Below, one piece after another: positions 1-7,800 of a stretch of DNA of 64,000 bases. The translations under genes and the position numbers were made by a program. The notes under the pieces were generated by a model. It was not told where the DNA came from. It saw only the letters and a program-made list of their open reading frames with translations, and made no database searches. This DNA is from an uncultured Bacteroides sp. (lineage in GTDB: Bacteria > Bacteroidota > Bacteroidia > Bacteroidales > Bacteroidaceae). The first letter of the stretch is position 1. Each line of letters begins with the position of its first letter. The stretch lies in NCBI GenBank assembly GCA_900766005.1, contig CAAFTU010000069.1, forward strand, positions 1-64,000. The letters are read 5' to 3'.

Positions 1-42
1 CGATAAGGCATCTGATAAGGCATATTCATAATCATCCATCAT
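1..42 (-). CDS. Truncated N-terminus of an unidentified protein
   Basis: A reading frame opens with two consecutive ATG codons at 42 and 39 on the minus strand and stays open for 14 codons to the window edge (MMDDYEYALSDALS). An AGGAG sequence lies about 5 nt upstream of the first ATG, which supports a real translation start. The short peptide has an internal echo (YALSDALS) because the DNA carries a near-duplicate of GATAAGGCAT. A near-consensus -7 element (TATATTTC) lies at 61-68. Too little is visible to name a family. Confidence 0.3.
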   Translation of the reverse strand, partial: MMDDYEYALSDALS

Positions 43-378
43 TAACTCCTGCGAAGATAAGAAATATAAATGCCAATGCAGCAGAAAGGAGGTATTTTTT
101 TGTCCCTGCAGACGGACTGCTCCGCACGCTGCTGCTCCCGGACACCGTGCCGAAAGGACATTCTTCCGAACAGTCCGTGCTCGGAAACGACCAATTTTGT
201 GCACGCAAACGTCAAAAATGTCCATTTTTAATGGAATATCGGAGAAATTAGGGCTTTGGTTTTGGAAGAAAGCAGAAAAGGTCGTATTTTTGACGCGGTT
301 TATAACTAATTATAACGAATACCTCCAGTGGGAAACACTTTAATTTATCAATAAAAACAGAGAAAAAAACAAAACAGA
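43..378. other. Intergenic region upstream of the galactitol-PTS-like gene
   Basis: No convincing gene lies here. The left part would hold the promoter of the truncated minus-strand frame. The right part holds the promoter at 261-292 and an A-rich leader of about 80 nt before the PTS-like gene. An 8-bp inverted repeat (ACGGACTG at 112-119, CAGTCCGT at 171-178) could be an operator or chance; no regulator is visible. Confidence 0.5.
261..292 (+). promoter_or_regulatory. Bacteroidetes-type promoter for the kdu-like operon
   Basis: TTTG at 261-264 and TATTTTTG at 285-292 are separated by 20 nt, matching the Bacteroidetes sigma factor consensus (-33 TTTG, -7 TAnnTTTG). Transcription would begin near 299, leaving a leader of about 80 nt. 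Confidence 0.7.
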
Positions 379-1782
379 ATGGAAGAAGTATTCAAGTACA
401 TTATCGGTCTTGGGGCGGCAGTTATGATGCCGGTCATTTTCACTCTCTTGGGTGTGTGTATTGGTATCAAATTCTCGAAAGCGCTGAAAAGCGGCTTGTT
501 GGTGGGTGTCGGATTCGTGGGCTTGTCTATCGTGACAGCACTGCTTACCAGCAGTCTGGGTCCTGCCTTGAGCAAAATGGTGGAGATCTACGGGCTGGAA
601 CTGGGAATTTTTGACATGGGCTGGCCGGCAGCGGCTGCTGTGGCCTACAACACGTCGGTAGGTGCATTCATCATCCCGGTGTGTCTGGGTGTCAACTTAA
701 TCATGTTGCTCACTAAAACAACCCGTACGGTCAACATCGACTTGTGGAACTACTGGCACTTTGCTTTCATCGGAGCCATCGTTTATTTTGCTTCCGACAG
801 CATCTTCTGGGGATTCTTTGCCGCTATCATCTGCTACATCATCACGCTGGTGATGGCCGATATGACAGCACCTGCTTTCCAGAAATTCTACGACAAGATG
901 GACGGTATCTCCATCCCGCAGCCTTTCTGCCAGAGCTTCGTTCCGTTTGCTGTTATCATCAATAAGCTTCTCGACCTGATTCCGGGATTCGACAAGCTGA
1001 ACATCGACTCTGAAGGTATGAAGCAGAAATTCGGTCTGCTGGGCGAACCTCTGTTCCTGGGTATCGTAATCGGTTGCGGTATCGGTGCACTGGGCTATGC
1101 TTCTTGGGCTGAAATCGTGGACAACATCCCCACCATCCTGGGTCTGGGTATCAAGATGGGTGCCGTGATGGAGCTGATTCCGCGCATCACCAGCCTGTTT
1201 ATCGAAGGTTTGAGACCTATTTCGGATGCTACCCGCGAACTGATTGCCAAGAAATACAAGAGCAATGCCGGCCTGAACATCGGTATGAGTCCTGCCCTGG
1301 TTATCGGTCACCCCACTACGCTGGTGGTATCGCTGCTGCTGATTCCTATTACTATCTTGCTGGCTGTTATCCTGCCGGGCAACCGCTTCTTGCCGCTGGC
1401 TTCACTGGCTGGTATGTTCTACCTGTTCCCCATGATTCTGCCTATCACGAAAGGAAACGTGGTGAAATCGTTCATCATCGGTCTCGTGGCACTGACTATC
1501 GGTCTGTATTTCGTGACTGAGCTGGCCGACTTCTTTACACTGGCTGCCAAGGATGTGTATGCAGCTACCGGTGACCCCACTGTGAACATTCCCGAAGGCT
1601 TTCAGGCAGGTGCTCTGGACTTTGCTTCCAGCCTTTTCTGCTGGGTGATCTTCCACCTGACATACAGCTTCAAGATTGTAGGCCCGGCTATCCTGGTGGC
1701 TATCGCATTGGGTATGGCTATCTACAACCGCATCCGCATGAGCAGAAACGATGCCAAGGCGGCTGCTGAAGCACAGAAATAA
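379..1782 (+). CDS. PTS galactitol-type EIIC (GatC family) membrane transporter, orphan
   Basis: Polytopic inner-membrane protein of 467 residues, about 10-12 hydrophobic segments, alignable over its length with E. coli GatC. Shared landmarks include the early GFVG segment, MLLTKTTRTVNIDLWNYWH near residue 110, FGLLGEP near 215 and GHPTT near 310. In classical systems EIIC moves the sugar while EIIA and EIIB phosphorylate it. No EIIA, EIIB, HPr or EI gene is in the window, and Bacteroidales generally lack a full PTS, so it probably works as a non-phosphorylating carrier. The kduI gene follows after 60 bp with no terminator between, pointing to a keto-deoxyuronate or related uronate as substrate (inference). 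The family assignment is secure; the substrate is not. Confidence 0.88.
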   Translation: MEEVFKYIIGLGAAVMMPVIFTLLGVCIGIKFSKALKSGLLVGVGFVGLSIVTALLTSSLGPALSKMVEIYGLELGIFDMGWPAAAAVAYNTSVGAFIIPVCLGVNLIMLLTKTTRTVNIDLWNYWHFAFIGAIVYFASDSIFWGFFAAIICYIITLVMADMTAPAFQKFYDKMDGISIPQPFCQSFVPFAVIINKLLDLIPGFDKLNIDSEGMKQKFGLLGEPLFLGIVIGCGIGALGYASWAEIVDNIPTILGLGIKMGAVMELIPRITSLFIEGLRPISDATRELIAKKYKSNAGLNIGMSPALVIGHPTTLVVSLLLIPITILLAVILPGNRFLPLASLAGMFYLFPMILPITKGNVVKSFIIGLVALTIGLYFVTELADFFTLAAKDVYAATGDPTVNIPEGFQAGALDFASSLFCWVIFHLTYSFKIVGPAILVAIALGMAIYNRIRMSRNDAKAAAEAQK

Positions 1783-1842
1783 GAAGAGTTGAGGAAAAGA
1801 AATTATTTAATACTAACTACTATATTAATAAAACGCTGAAAT

Positions 1843-2799
1843 ATGAAAAAGTTAGCAATTGCAATGATGCTGGGCATCGCAGCGATTTCTGCATCTGCCC
1901 AAATGAACTATAAGGTTCAGACAGCTTGTCATCCGCAAGACGTGAAACACTACGACACAGAACGTCTGCGCAATTCATTCATGATGGAAAAAGTAATGGC
2001 TCCCGATGAAATCAACCTGACTTACACTTTGTATGACCGCTTGATTTACGGAGGTGTGATGCCGGTAAATAAAGAACTGAAACTGGAAACTTTCCGCGAA
2101 CTGGGTCCGGAAATCACGTATTTCCTGGAACGCCGCGAACTGGGTGTGATCAACACTGGCGGTGACGGTATCGTGACTGTGGACGGCAAGGAATATCCGA
2201 TGACTTACAAGGAAGCACTCTACGTGGGCTGCGGCAACAAGGAAGTGTCTTTCAAGAGTGTAGACGCCAGCAAACCGGCTAAGTTCTACATCAACTCGGC
2301 TCCGGCTTACAAGCAATTCGTGACTCAGCTGATTACAACAGATGCGAAACTGCAGAAGGCTAACCCGAAAAAATATGCGCTGGGTATTTCTGACCACTAC
2401 GGTAAGATGGAAGACAGCAACGACCGTATCGTGAACCAGCTGATTGTGAAGACTGTGCTGGAAAGAGTGAAAGGCGGCGGTACAAACCAGCTGCAGATGG
2501 GCTTGACTGAACTGGCTCCGGGTTCTGTATGGAACACGATGCCGGCTCACACACACACTCGCCGCATGGAAGCTTACTACTATTTCAACCTGGCTGAAGG
2601 CAACTCTATCTGCCACCTGATGGGCGAACCGAAAGAAGAACGCCTGGTATGGCTGCAGAACGAACAAGCTATCACTTCTCCGGAATGGAGCATCCACGCT
2701 GCTGCCGGTACTCGCAACTATACTTTCATCTGGGGTATGGCTGGTGAAAACTTGAAGTATAGCGACAAGGACGAAATCAAATATACAGAAATGCGCTAA
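1843..2799 (+). CDS. kduI: 5-keto-4-deoxyuronate isomerase with signal peptide
   Basis: KduI interconverts 5-keto-4-deoxyuronate and 3-deoxy-D-glycero-2,5-hexodiulosonate in pectin and glycosaminoglycan breakdown. The 318-residue protein matches E. coli KduI through SYFLERRELGVIN-type, ALYVG, MGLTELAPGSVWNTMP and FIWGM segments. The zinc ligands of the cupin fold are kept: His-x-His and Glu in PAHTHTRRMEAYYY, and His in WSIHAAAGT. It is about 40 residues longer than usual. Most of the excess is an N-terminal MKKLAIAMMLGIAAISASAQ, which has a basic n-region, hydrophobic core and ASA-Q cleavage site, plus an insert around residues 175-195. This predicts periplasmic location, unusual for KduI. 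The start is supported by this signal and by the A-rich leader. It follows the GatC-like gene in an apparent operon and ends at a terminator. Confidence 0.93.
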   Translation: MKKLAIAMMLGIAAISASAQMNYKVQTACHPQDVKHYDTERLRNSFMMEKVMAPDEINLTYTLYDRLIYGGVMPVNKELKLETFRELGPEITYFLERRELGVINTGGDGIVTVDGKEYPMTYKEALYVGCGNKEVSFKSVDASKPAKFYINSAPAYKQFVTQLITTDAKLQKANPKKYALGISDHYGKMEDSNDRIVNQLIVKTVLERVKGGGTNQLQMGLTELAPGSVWNTMPAHTHTRRMEAYYYFNLAEGNSICHLMGEPKEERLVWLQNEQAITSPEWSIHAAAGTRNYTFIWGMAGENLKYSDKDEIKYTEMR

Positions 2800-2846
2800 T
2801 CTGAAGCATGCTGTGTGACATAACACCATAAGGTAATTATAAAAAG

Positions 2847-2897
2847 AGACTCTGTTCACTCCCACTCTCACGAAGGAAGAACGGAGTCTTTTTTTTT
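2847..2897 (+). terminator. Rho-independent terminator after kduI
   Basis: AGACTCTGTTC at 2847-2857 pairs with GAACGGAGTCT at 2879-2889 (one G-T wobble), followed by a run of about nine T. Confidence 0.85.
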
Positions 2898-2980
2898 GAT
2901 GTCCTCTTCCATTTCAAGAGACCATGCAGGCTGACGGGCTGCCGGAAAATCTACTGAACCCGGACGATGCAACCGGATAC

Positions 2981-3015
2981 AAAAAAAAGCCTCTTCTCAC
3001 GAAGAAGGCTTTTCA
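2981..3015 (-). terminator. Hairpin terminator read on the minus strand
   Basis: AAAAGCCTCTTC pairs with GAAGAAGGCTTTT around a CTCAC-type loop, with a one-base bulge. On the minus strand the hairpin is followed by eight U, so it would stop leftward transcription from the small RNA or nuclease-helicase side. On the plus strand only four T follow, giving a weaker second stop behind kduI. Confidence 0.65.
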
Positions 3016-3120
3016 GATTTGCTTACTCTGCATTATTATCATGCTTATTTGTTCAACCGAAAAATACTGAATAAATAAATACAGCTTTTCCAATAATGAA
3101 GAATAGCAAACGTTAAGATG

Positions 3121-3190
3121 AAAAAAAGGGAAGTCTCACGACTTCCACAATTCTTCTAACCTTAAATCTAAATCTCTATGAAAAAAACGT
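3121..3190 (-). ncRNA. Candidate small RNA, about 70 nt
   Basis: The minus strand has a perfect -7 element (TATATTTG, 3202-3195). About 70 nt downstream is a hairpin (GGAAGT, loop, ACTTCC at 3146-3129) followed by C and seven U. No start codon with a useful open frame lies between, so the unit looks like an independent short transcript with its own terminator. It lies downstream of the nuclease-helicase gene in the same orientation. I cannot assign it to a named RNA family. Confidence 0.5.
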
Positions 3191-3194
3191 GCTG

Positions 3195-3221
3195 CAAATA
3201 TAAGTAATTGTTCAGCAACAA
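3195..3221 (-). promoter_or_regulatory. Promoter of the candidate small RNA
   Basis: The minus strand reads TATATTTG at 3202-3195, an exact TAnnTTTG -7 element, with a TTGTTG element upstream at 3221-3216. The spacing (16 nt from the first TTG) is shorter than the usual 19-20 nt. Confidence 0.55.
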
Positions 3222-3280
3222 GGTGTTAACGAATTACATAAAGAGGAAATAAAAACTAATATCTGCAAAAATATATAGAA

Positions 3281-6200
3281 TTACACCGGACTTTCTATTA
3301 AATTTAATAAACTACCGTAAAGAGAATTGGACTTAAGCAGGCTGGGAACTCCCAAAATGAACAGCTGCTTGCGTGCCCGGGTGAGGGCCACATTCAACTT
3401 CCGGTCGATCAGTACTCCTTCGTCTTCGGTGAGGTTTGACATCAATTTTAACTGATAGCGGCTGTTCACACAGCAGGAATAAATAATCACATCGCGCTCG
3501 CTTCCCTGGAAACGCTCCACGGTGTCCACCAGTATCCGGTTGAGGGCGGTGATGCCTTTCTTTTCGATGGATTGCTTTATCAACGCAATCTGGCTGCGGT
3601 AGGGGGTGATGATGCCCAAGGTGCGCGACTCATCGAAAGTGTCTGCATTGCTTTCATAGACCTGCACTGCCAGTGTGGCTGCCATTTCGGCCTCCGACAC
3701 ATTGATTTTCAACGGAGTGCCCAACTTTTCGGGTACAGACGGATAGAAGACCAGACGTGGCACAAGGGAGGCTTCTTCCTGCTGATGGGGCAAACCTACG
3801 GGCACGAGCCGGCCGCCGTAGAACGCCTGGTTGGCAAACTGAGCCACTGCCGGATGCATCCGTCCCTGCTTGCACAGCATGTCGTAGAAATGGGTATAGC
3901 CTGCCTCAGACGGCTGCGCCACGAATCCGCGGTAGAGCCGTTCAAACAGCGAATCTTTCAGGTTGGTGAGTCCGACGGACAGCAAGGCTTCGTCGCTGAC
4001 AGCCGACTGCTCGGTGTCCTGAAGCACCACGGCAGGAAGCTGCTTGTGGTCGCCTATCAGAACAAACTGATCGATGGCATTGCGTCCGTCTTCGCTGCGG
4101 GCACAAAGGATGCCCAGCAGCTGGGGTTCCAGTATCTGTGTGGCCTCATCGATGATGGCCGCATTGAAATGCTTCAGCCGGAAGAGTTCGGGTTTGCCGG
4201 AAATGGCTGCCACCGTGCCCACTAGGATGCGGCACTGCTGAATGCGCTGGGCCACATCCGAACGGCGGCGGCAGGAAGAGAGTACGTTCTCGATGAGATG
4301 CTCCCGATAGCGTTCGTCGCACGACAGCTCACTGCCCACCCGGATGAAATCTACCTCCGGAGCAATGGACGAGAGCGACTTGCAGATTTCATCCACCGCG
4401 CGGTTGGTGTAGGAAAGCAGCAGGATGTGGTTGGCTTCGTCGGCATGAAAGAGTTCCACCATTTTCTTCAGGGCACACGACGTCTTCCCCGTGCCGGGAG
4501 GACCGACCAGCAGAAAACAGTCTTTGGCCGCCACGGCCTTGAGCGCAATCCGGGTAAAGTCGTCGGGCGCCTGGGCGATGGCTGCATCGCAGGAAGCATC
4601 ATACCGGGGCATGCGCTGGGAAAGCAGCAAATCGCGCCGCTCCTGCGTGGCCGACAGGAAGGCATACAGTCCCTGATACATGAAACGGAAGGTGGTGTCC
4701 ATCACGTCGTGCTCGATGGCATAAAGACTGGACGCAGGCAACACGGAAGTATTTTGCTGGGCAGAACGCAGCCGGATGCCGATTTCCTCCTCTGTCATGT
4801 ATTCGATGTTGCCCTTGAATATCATCTTGTTGGTGACCTTGTCGGTCACACTGTTGCGCTCATAGAGCACAATGGCATCTCCCTGCCGGAAATTAGGAAG
4901 GTAGGAAGCTGCAGACTCTCCGCTGCTGCCCGCCACCAGAAACTGCGGCTGGCGGCTCAGAACCAGATAAGCTTTCTGCTCATCGGCAGCATGGTTTTCC
5001 TTCATCCGCAAATCATAGATAATCTCCCCTGTCTCACACTTTTCATCGAGCGTAGAGAGCCACAGGGAAGCGGCGCCTTTCTGTCCTTCATAGGCGGCAT
5101 CACCCGACTTGGACACATAGAGTTCCTTCGTGAGAAAATTGTAGAGGGCATAGAAGTACTTTCTCTCCAGCGGAGAAAGGCGGTCTATCTTCTCGCGCAG
5201 GCTGTCGATGGAAGGACGCAGGTAGTTGGTCCAGAAACGCCCGGAAAGGTTGCGCTCATTCAAAATGTCGGCATGGAGCTCGCCCAGTTTCTCTGCCGTA
5301 AACGAGAGGCTGTTGTGCAGCTGCACGGCATACTCGCCCGCCACGATGCGGTTGCGCACATCGATGGCCCTGCGCACCATGGCCCAAGACGACCGCGCGG
5401 GATAGAGAAGCGGGTAACGGGTGTAGAGCAGATAAGCCTTCACCTTGCGGTGATCCATCCCCATGGAGTATTGGAGCACAGCCTGATAAAGCAACATCTG
5501 CACCTTGTTGTTCTCCTTGGGCTCCACTTTGCCCGGAATGAGATACTCGTCGGCCTTGCCCGACTTCATTTCGATGAACGAACTCATGTCGCGCTGCATG
5601 TAGTCCAACCGCCCCTGCAGGCCCAGCGCCTCACAGATGTAGGTGGGTTCGAGCACAGCATCCGTCTTGTCGAGCTCATAGCCTGCCCAGTGAAAGGTGT
5701 CGTTCACCGTTTCACGGATGTGCTCGAAATGCAGCTTGCAGTCGTCGAAAAACTGCCGTTCTTTCTCTTTTTCGCGCAAATCGGCACAGGCCGCCAGCTC
5801 GATGGGATAACGGCGGAACGCCTTCTGCATACATTCCAGGTAGTTCACTTCCCCGCTTTCGGAATGAATCCATTCATCCAGAAAGAGATTGGCAATGTTT
5901 CCCAGAAGCAGCGGACGTGCATTTTCGATGGGCTGAAGACGCGAAAGAAGGTAGTTGGCCGGATGATGCCCATAGTCACGGAAACACTCGGCCAGCGCAC
6001 TGATGTCGAGCAGGTAATCGGGCTCCAGGACGATGAACGAAGGGGTGAGTATGCCTGCCTCGTCCACCGCTACATCCAGCAGATTCAGCTGGGCATGCTT
6101 CCAAAGCACGCGGCAGGTCTCGTTGAACTCCTCGTTGATTTGCGGAACACCGTAGCGCACTTTCAGCAGCGTTTCCGACACTTCATCCAGCGGGGTGACA

Positions 6201-6706
6201 TACAGATACTGCGCATCGGACTCCTGAAAGCACACACGCATGCGCTCCACCCGCTTATGGGGCAGCGGCGCCACCAGATAGGTGGCATCGGCTGCCGGCA
6301 GCAGGCGGTAGAGTGCTTCCGGAATATCCTCGCCCGAGAGCTTGCGCACAAAGAAAGCCAGTGTCTTGGCATCCCGCAACAGATGCTCCCTCACCGGTTG
6401 GGAGGTGTGATTCAAAATCTGATTGGAAGTCAGCCGAAACGTGTGCAGCCGGTTCTGCTCACCCACCGAAAGGTCCAGCTTGGACGACACAAAACTGATG
6501 CGCGCCGAGAGGTCGGTCATCTGCAAGCTCTCATGCTGCATCTGCGAACGGCAGATGCGTTCAAGCAAATCGCGCATCTGCTTGTAGCCCACGGCCAGAC
6601 AGCTGTCGTCGGCCCGGCAGACAGCCAGCAGCAGGTCGTACGACTCAGACGCCAGCAGAGGATCAACGGTCCTGTCTGCTCCCCGTTTATCTTCCATTCT
6701 CTGCAT
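3281..6706 (-). CDS. Dna2-like fused PD-(D/E)XK nuclease and superfamily 1 helicase
   Basis: The protein has 1141 residues. The N-terminal half contains a Cas4/RecB/Dna2-type nuclease core: GRLDYM with Asp368, then FIEMKSGK with Glu379-x-Lys381, then a QMLLYQAVLQYS-type QxxxY motif near 403-408. The C-terminal half is a UPF1/Dna2-type SF1 helicase: Walker A GPPGTGKT at 735-742, Walker B IIDEAT near 851-856, GDHKQLP near 885, TPYRSQ, VERFQGSERDVI and LNVALTRAR. Such enzymes process DNA ends or flaps by unwinding and cutting, acting in the cytoplasm. The start overlaps the end of tatC by 20 bp, so translation is probably coupled; a second ATG lies three codons in. All catalytic motifs are present. 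The role in repair, replication or defence cannot be told from the sequence. Confidence 0.87.
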   Translation of the reverse strand: MQRMEDKRGADRTVDPLLASESYDLLLAVCRADDSCLAVGYKQMRDLLERICRSQMQHESLQMTDLSARISFVSSKLDLSVGEQNRLHTFRLTSNQILNHTSQPVREHLLRDAKTLAFFVRKLSGEDIPEALYRLLPAADATYLVAPLPHKRVERMRVCFQESDAQYLYVTPLDEVSETLLKVRYGVPQINEEFNETCRVLWKHAQLNLLDVAVDEAGILTPSFIVLEPDYLLDISALAECFRDYGHHPANYLLSRLQPIENARPLLLGNIANLFLDEWIHSESGEVNYLECMQKAFRRYPIELAACADLREKEKERQFFDDCKLHFEHIRETVNDTFHWAGYELDKTDAVLEPTYICEALGLQGRLDYMQRDMSSFIEMKSGKADEYLIPGKVEPKENNKVQMLLYQAVLQYSMGMDHRKVKAYLLYTRYPLLYPARSSWAMVRRAIDVRNRIVAGEYAVQLHNSLSFTAEKLGELHADILNERNLSGRFWTNYLRPSIDSLREKIDRLSPLERKYFYALYNFLTKELYVSKSGDAAYEGQKGAASLWLSTLDEKCETGEIIYDLRMKENHAADEQKAYLVLSRQPQFLVAGSSGESAASYLPNFRQGDAIVLYERNSVTDKVTNKMIFKGNIEYMTEEEIGIRLRSAQQNTSVLPASSLYAIEHDVMDTTFRFMYQGLYAFLSATQERRDLLLSQRMPRYDASCDAAIAQAPDDFTRIALKAVAAKDCFLLVGPPGTGKTSCALKKMVELFHADEANHILLLSYTNRAVDEICKSLSSIAPEVDFIRVGSELSCDERYREHLIENVLSSCRRRSDVAQRIQQCRILVGTVAAISGKPELFRLKHFNAAIIDEATQILEPQLLGILCARSEDGRNAIDQFVLIGDHKQLPAVVLQDTEQSAVSDEALLSVGLTNLKDSLFERLYRGFVAQPSEAGYTHFYDMLCKQGRMHPAVAQFANQAFYGGRLVPVGLPHQQEEASLVPRLVFYPSVPEKLGTPLKINVSEAEMAATLAVQVYESNADTFDESRTLGIITPYRSQIALIKQSIEKKGITALNRILVDTVERFQGSERDVIIYSCCVNSRYQLKLMSNLTEDEGVLIDRKLNVALTRARKQLFILGVPSLLKSNSLYGSLLNLIESPV

Positions 6707-7496
6707 CGGCCAACGGTTGTTTCTTATCTTTAATCATCCAAATACTCATCTCATAAAGCAAATAGAGCGGCACCGATACCACCGTCAGGGTGAACGGGTC
6801 GCCTGTGGGCGTAATGACGGCTGCCACCACGACAATAGCCACGATGGCATGACGGCGGTATTTGCGCAGGAACGACCGGTCTACAATGCCCAGCAACGAG
6901 AGCAGCCAGGTGACCAGCGGCAACTCAAAAGCCAGCCCCATGCAGAGGATGAGCATCATGAAATTGTCGATATACGAATTGAGCGACAAGATGTTCTCCA
7001 CCTCCACGCTCAGCTGATAGGTGGAAAGGAAACGGAGTGTCAGCGGATAGACCATGAAATAGCCCAGCAGCACACCGAGGAAGAACATCACCGCCCCCAC
7101 ACCCAATGCCTTGGACACCCCTTTCTTTTCATCGGGATACAAAGCCGGAGCGATGAAGCGCCACACCTCATACAGCAGATAGGGCATGGCGGTGACCACC
7201 GAGAGCCAGAAAGCCGTGGAGATATGGATAAAAAAAGGGGCAGCCAAATTGATGTTGACCAACTTGACATGAAATTCCTGCGTAAAGAATTCGTCGGTTA
7301 AATCCAGTGTCCGGCCGATGTAACGCAAAAAATCATAGAAAATAAAATCATTGTGACACGGCGCCAGGATCACATGGTCGAACAGATAAGGCATGGCCAC
7401 AAAATAGCCGGCCGCCAAGACCATCCAAACGCCGATCACCCGGAAAAGCACTCTGCGCAACTCTTCCAAGTGATCCCAAAAGCTCATTTCTGCCAT
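6687..7496 (-). CDS. tatC: Sec-independent protein translocase TatC
   Basis: TatC is the multispanning membrane receptor of the twin-arginine pathway, which exports folded proteins. The 269-residue protein has the N-terminal cytoplasmic signature FWDHLEELRRVLFR, the first-loop motif YEVWRFIAPALYPDE that forms the signal-peptide site, the late TPTGDP motif and six hydrophobic segments. The periplasmic segment after the first helix (roughly residues 45-80) is longer than in E. coli. It starts 11 bp after tatA stops, and its 3' end overlaps the nuclease-helicase gene. No tatB is visible, so this is probably a minimal TatA-TatC system. Confidence 0.96.
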   Translation of the reverse strand: MAEMSFWDHLEELRRVLFRVIGVWMVLAAGYFVAMPYLFDHVILAPCHNDFIFYDFLRYIGRTLDLTDEFFTQEFHVKLVNINLAAPFFIHISTAFWLSVVTAMPYLLYEVWRFIAPALYPDEKKGVSKALGVGAVMFFLGVLLGYFMVYPLTLRFLSTYQLSVEVENILSLNSYIDNFMMLILCMGLAFELPLVTWLLSLLGIVDRSFLRKYRRHAIVAIVVVAAVITPTGDPFTLTVVSVPLYLLYEMSIWMIKDKKQPLADAENGR

Positions 7497-7507
7497 CCGT
7501 ACACCCT

Positions 7508-7723
7508 TTACTTATTAGTGTCCGACGGCTTGTCCAGTTCTTCTTTTGCCTTATTGATTTCCTCTTTTGCTTCATTCACGCCTTCCTTGAAGCTCTTCAC
7601 GCCCTTGCCCAGTCCGCGCATCAGTTCGGGAATTTTCTTTCCGCCAAACAGCAGCAAAATAACAAGCACAATCGCAATCCACTCCCAGCCGCTCGGCATC
7701 AATAGTAAAAACAAATATGTCAT
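7508..7723 (-). CDS. tatA: Twin-arginine translocase subunit TatA
   Basis: Small 71-residue protein with a single N-terminal transmembrane helix (about residues 11-27), the FGGKKIPELMRG hinge and an amphipathic, charged helix ending in a polar tail. This is the TatA/E layout, and TatA oligomers form the passage through which TatC-bound folded cargo crosses the membrane. The N-terminus before the helix is somewhat longer than usual; a second ATG nine codons in is an alternative start. A perfect -7 element lies about 35 bp upstream, so tatA is probably the first gene of a tatA-tatC-helicase operon. Confidence 0.94.
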   Translation of the reverse strand: MTYLFLLLMPSGWEWIAIVLVILLLFGGKKIPELMRGLGKGVKSFKEGVNEAKEEINKAKEELDKPSDTNK

Positions 7724-7756
7724 AAGTGTATCGTAATAAAATTATTATTTATCTTG

Positions 7757-7764
7757 CAAAGATA
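7757..7764 (-). promoter_or_regulatory. -7 promoter element of tatA
   Basis: The minus strand reads TATCTTTG, an exact TAnnTTTG match, in the 77-bp gap between murF-alr and tatA. No clear TTTG is seen at the -33 position. Confidence 0.6.
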
Positions 7765-7800
7765 CTTTTTTAACCGTAATGAAGAAACCTCCTCCGTTAA

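Larger units (their letters stand above)
2800..3280. other. Intergenic region between kduI and the nuclease-helicase gene
   Basis: This 481-base gap holds the kduI terminator (2847-2897), a second hairpin read from the minus strand (2981-3015) and a candidate small RNA with its own promoter (3121-3202). The remaining AT-rich sequence shows no coding frame of note. Confidence 0.6.

Noticed and set aside
1975..2871. Minus-strand frame of about 300 codons opposite kduI
   Set aside because: It runs through the kduI terminator and is the complement of a conserved gene; no family features.
3178..3207. Nine-codon plus-strand peptide MKKTCCKYK
   Set aside because: There is no plus-strand promoter or leader; the minus-strand promoter and terminator explain the sequence better.
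4298..6733. Plus-strand open frame of over 800 codons opposite the nuclease-helicase gene
   Set aside because: It is a complementary-strand shadow: the minus-strand protein has all helicase and nuclease motifs, while the plus frame gives a low-complexity His/Arg/Gln-rich product with no known domain.
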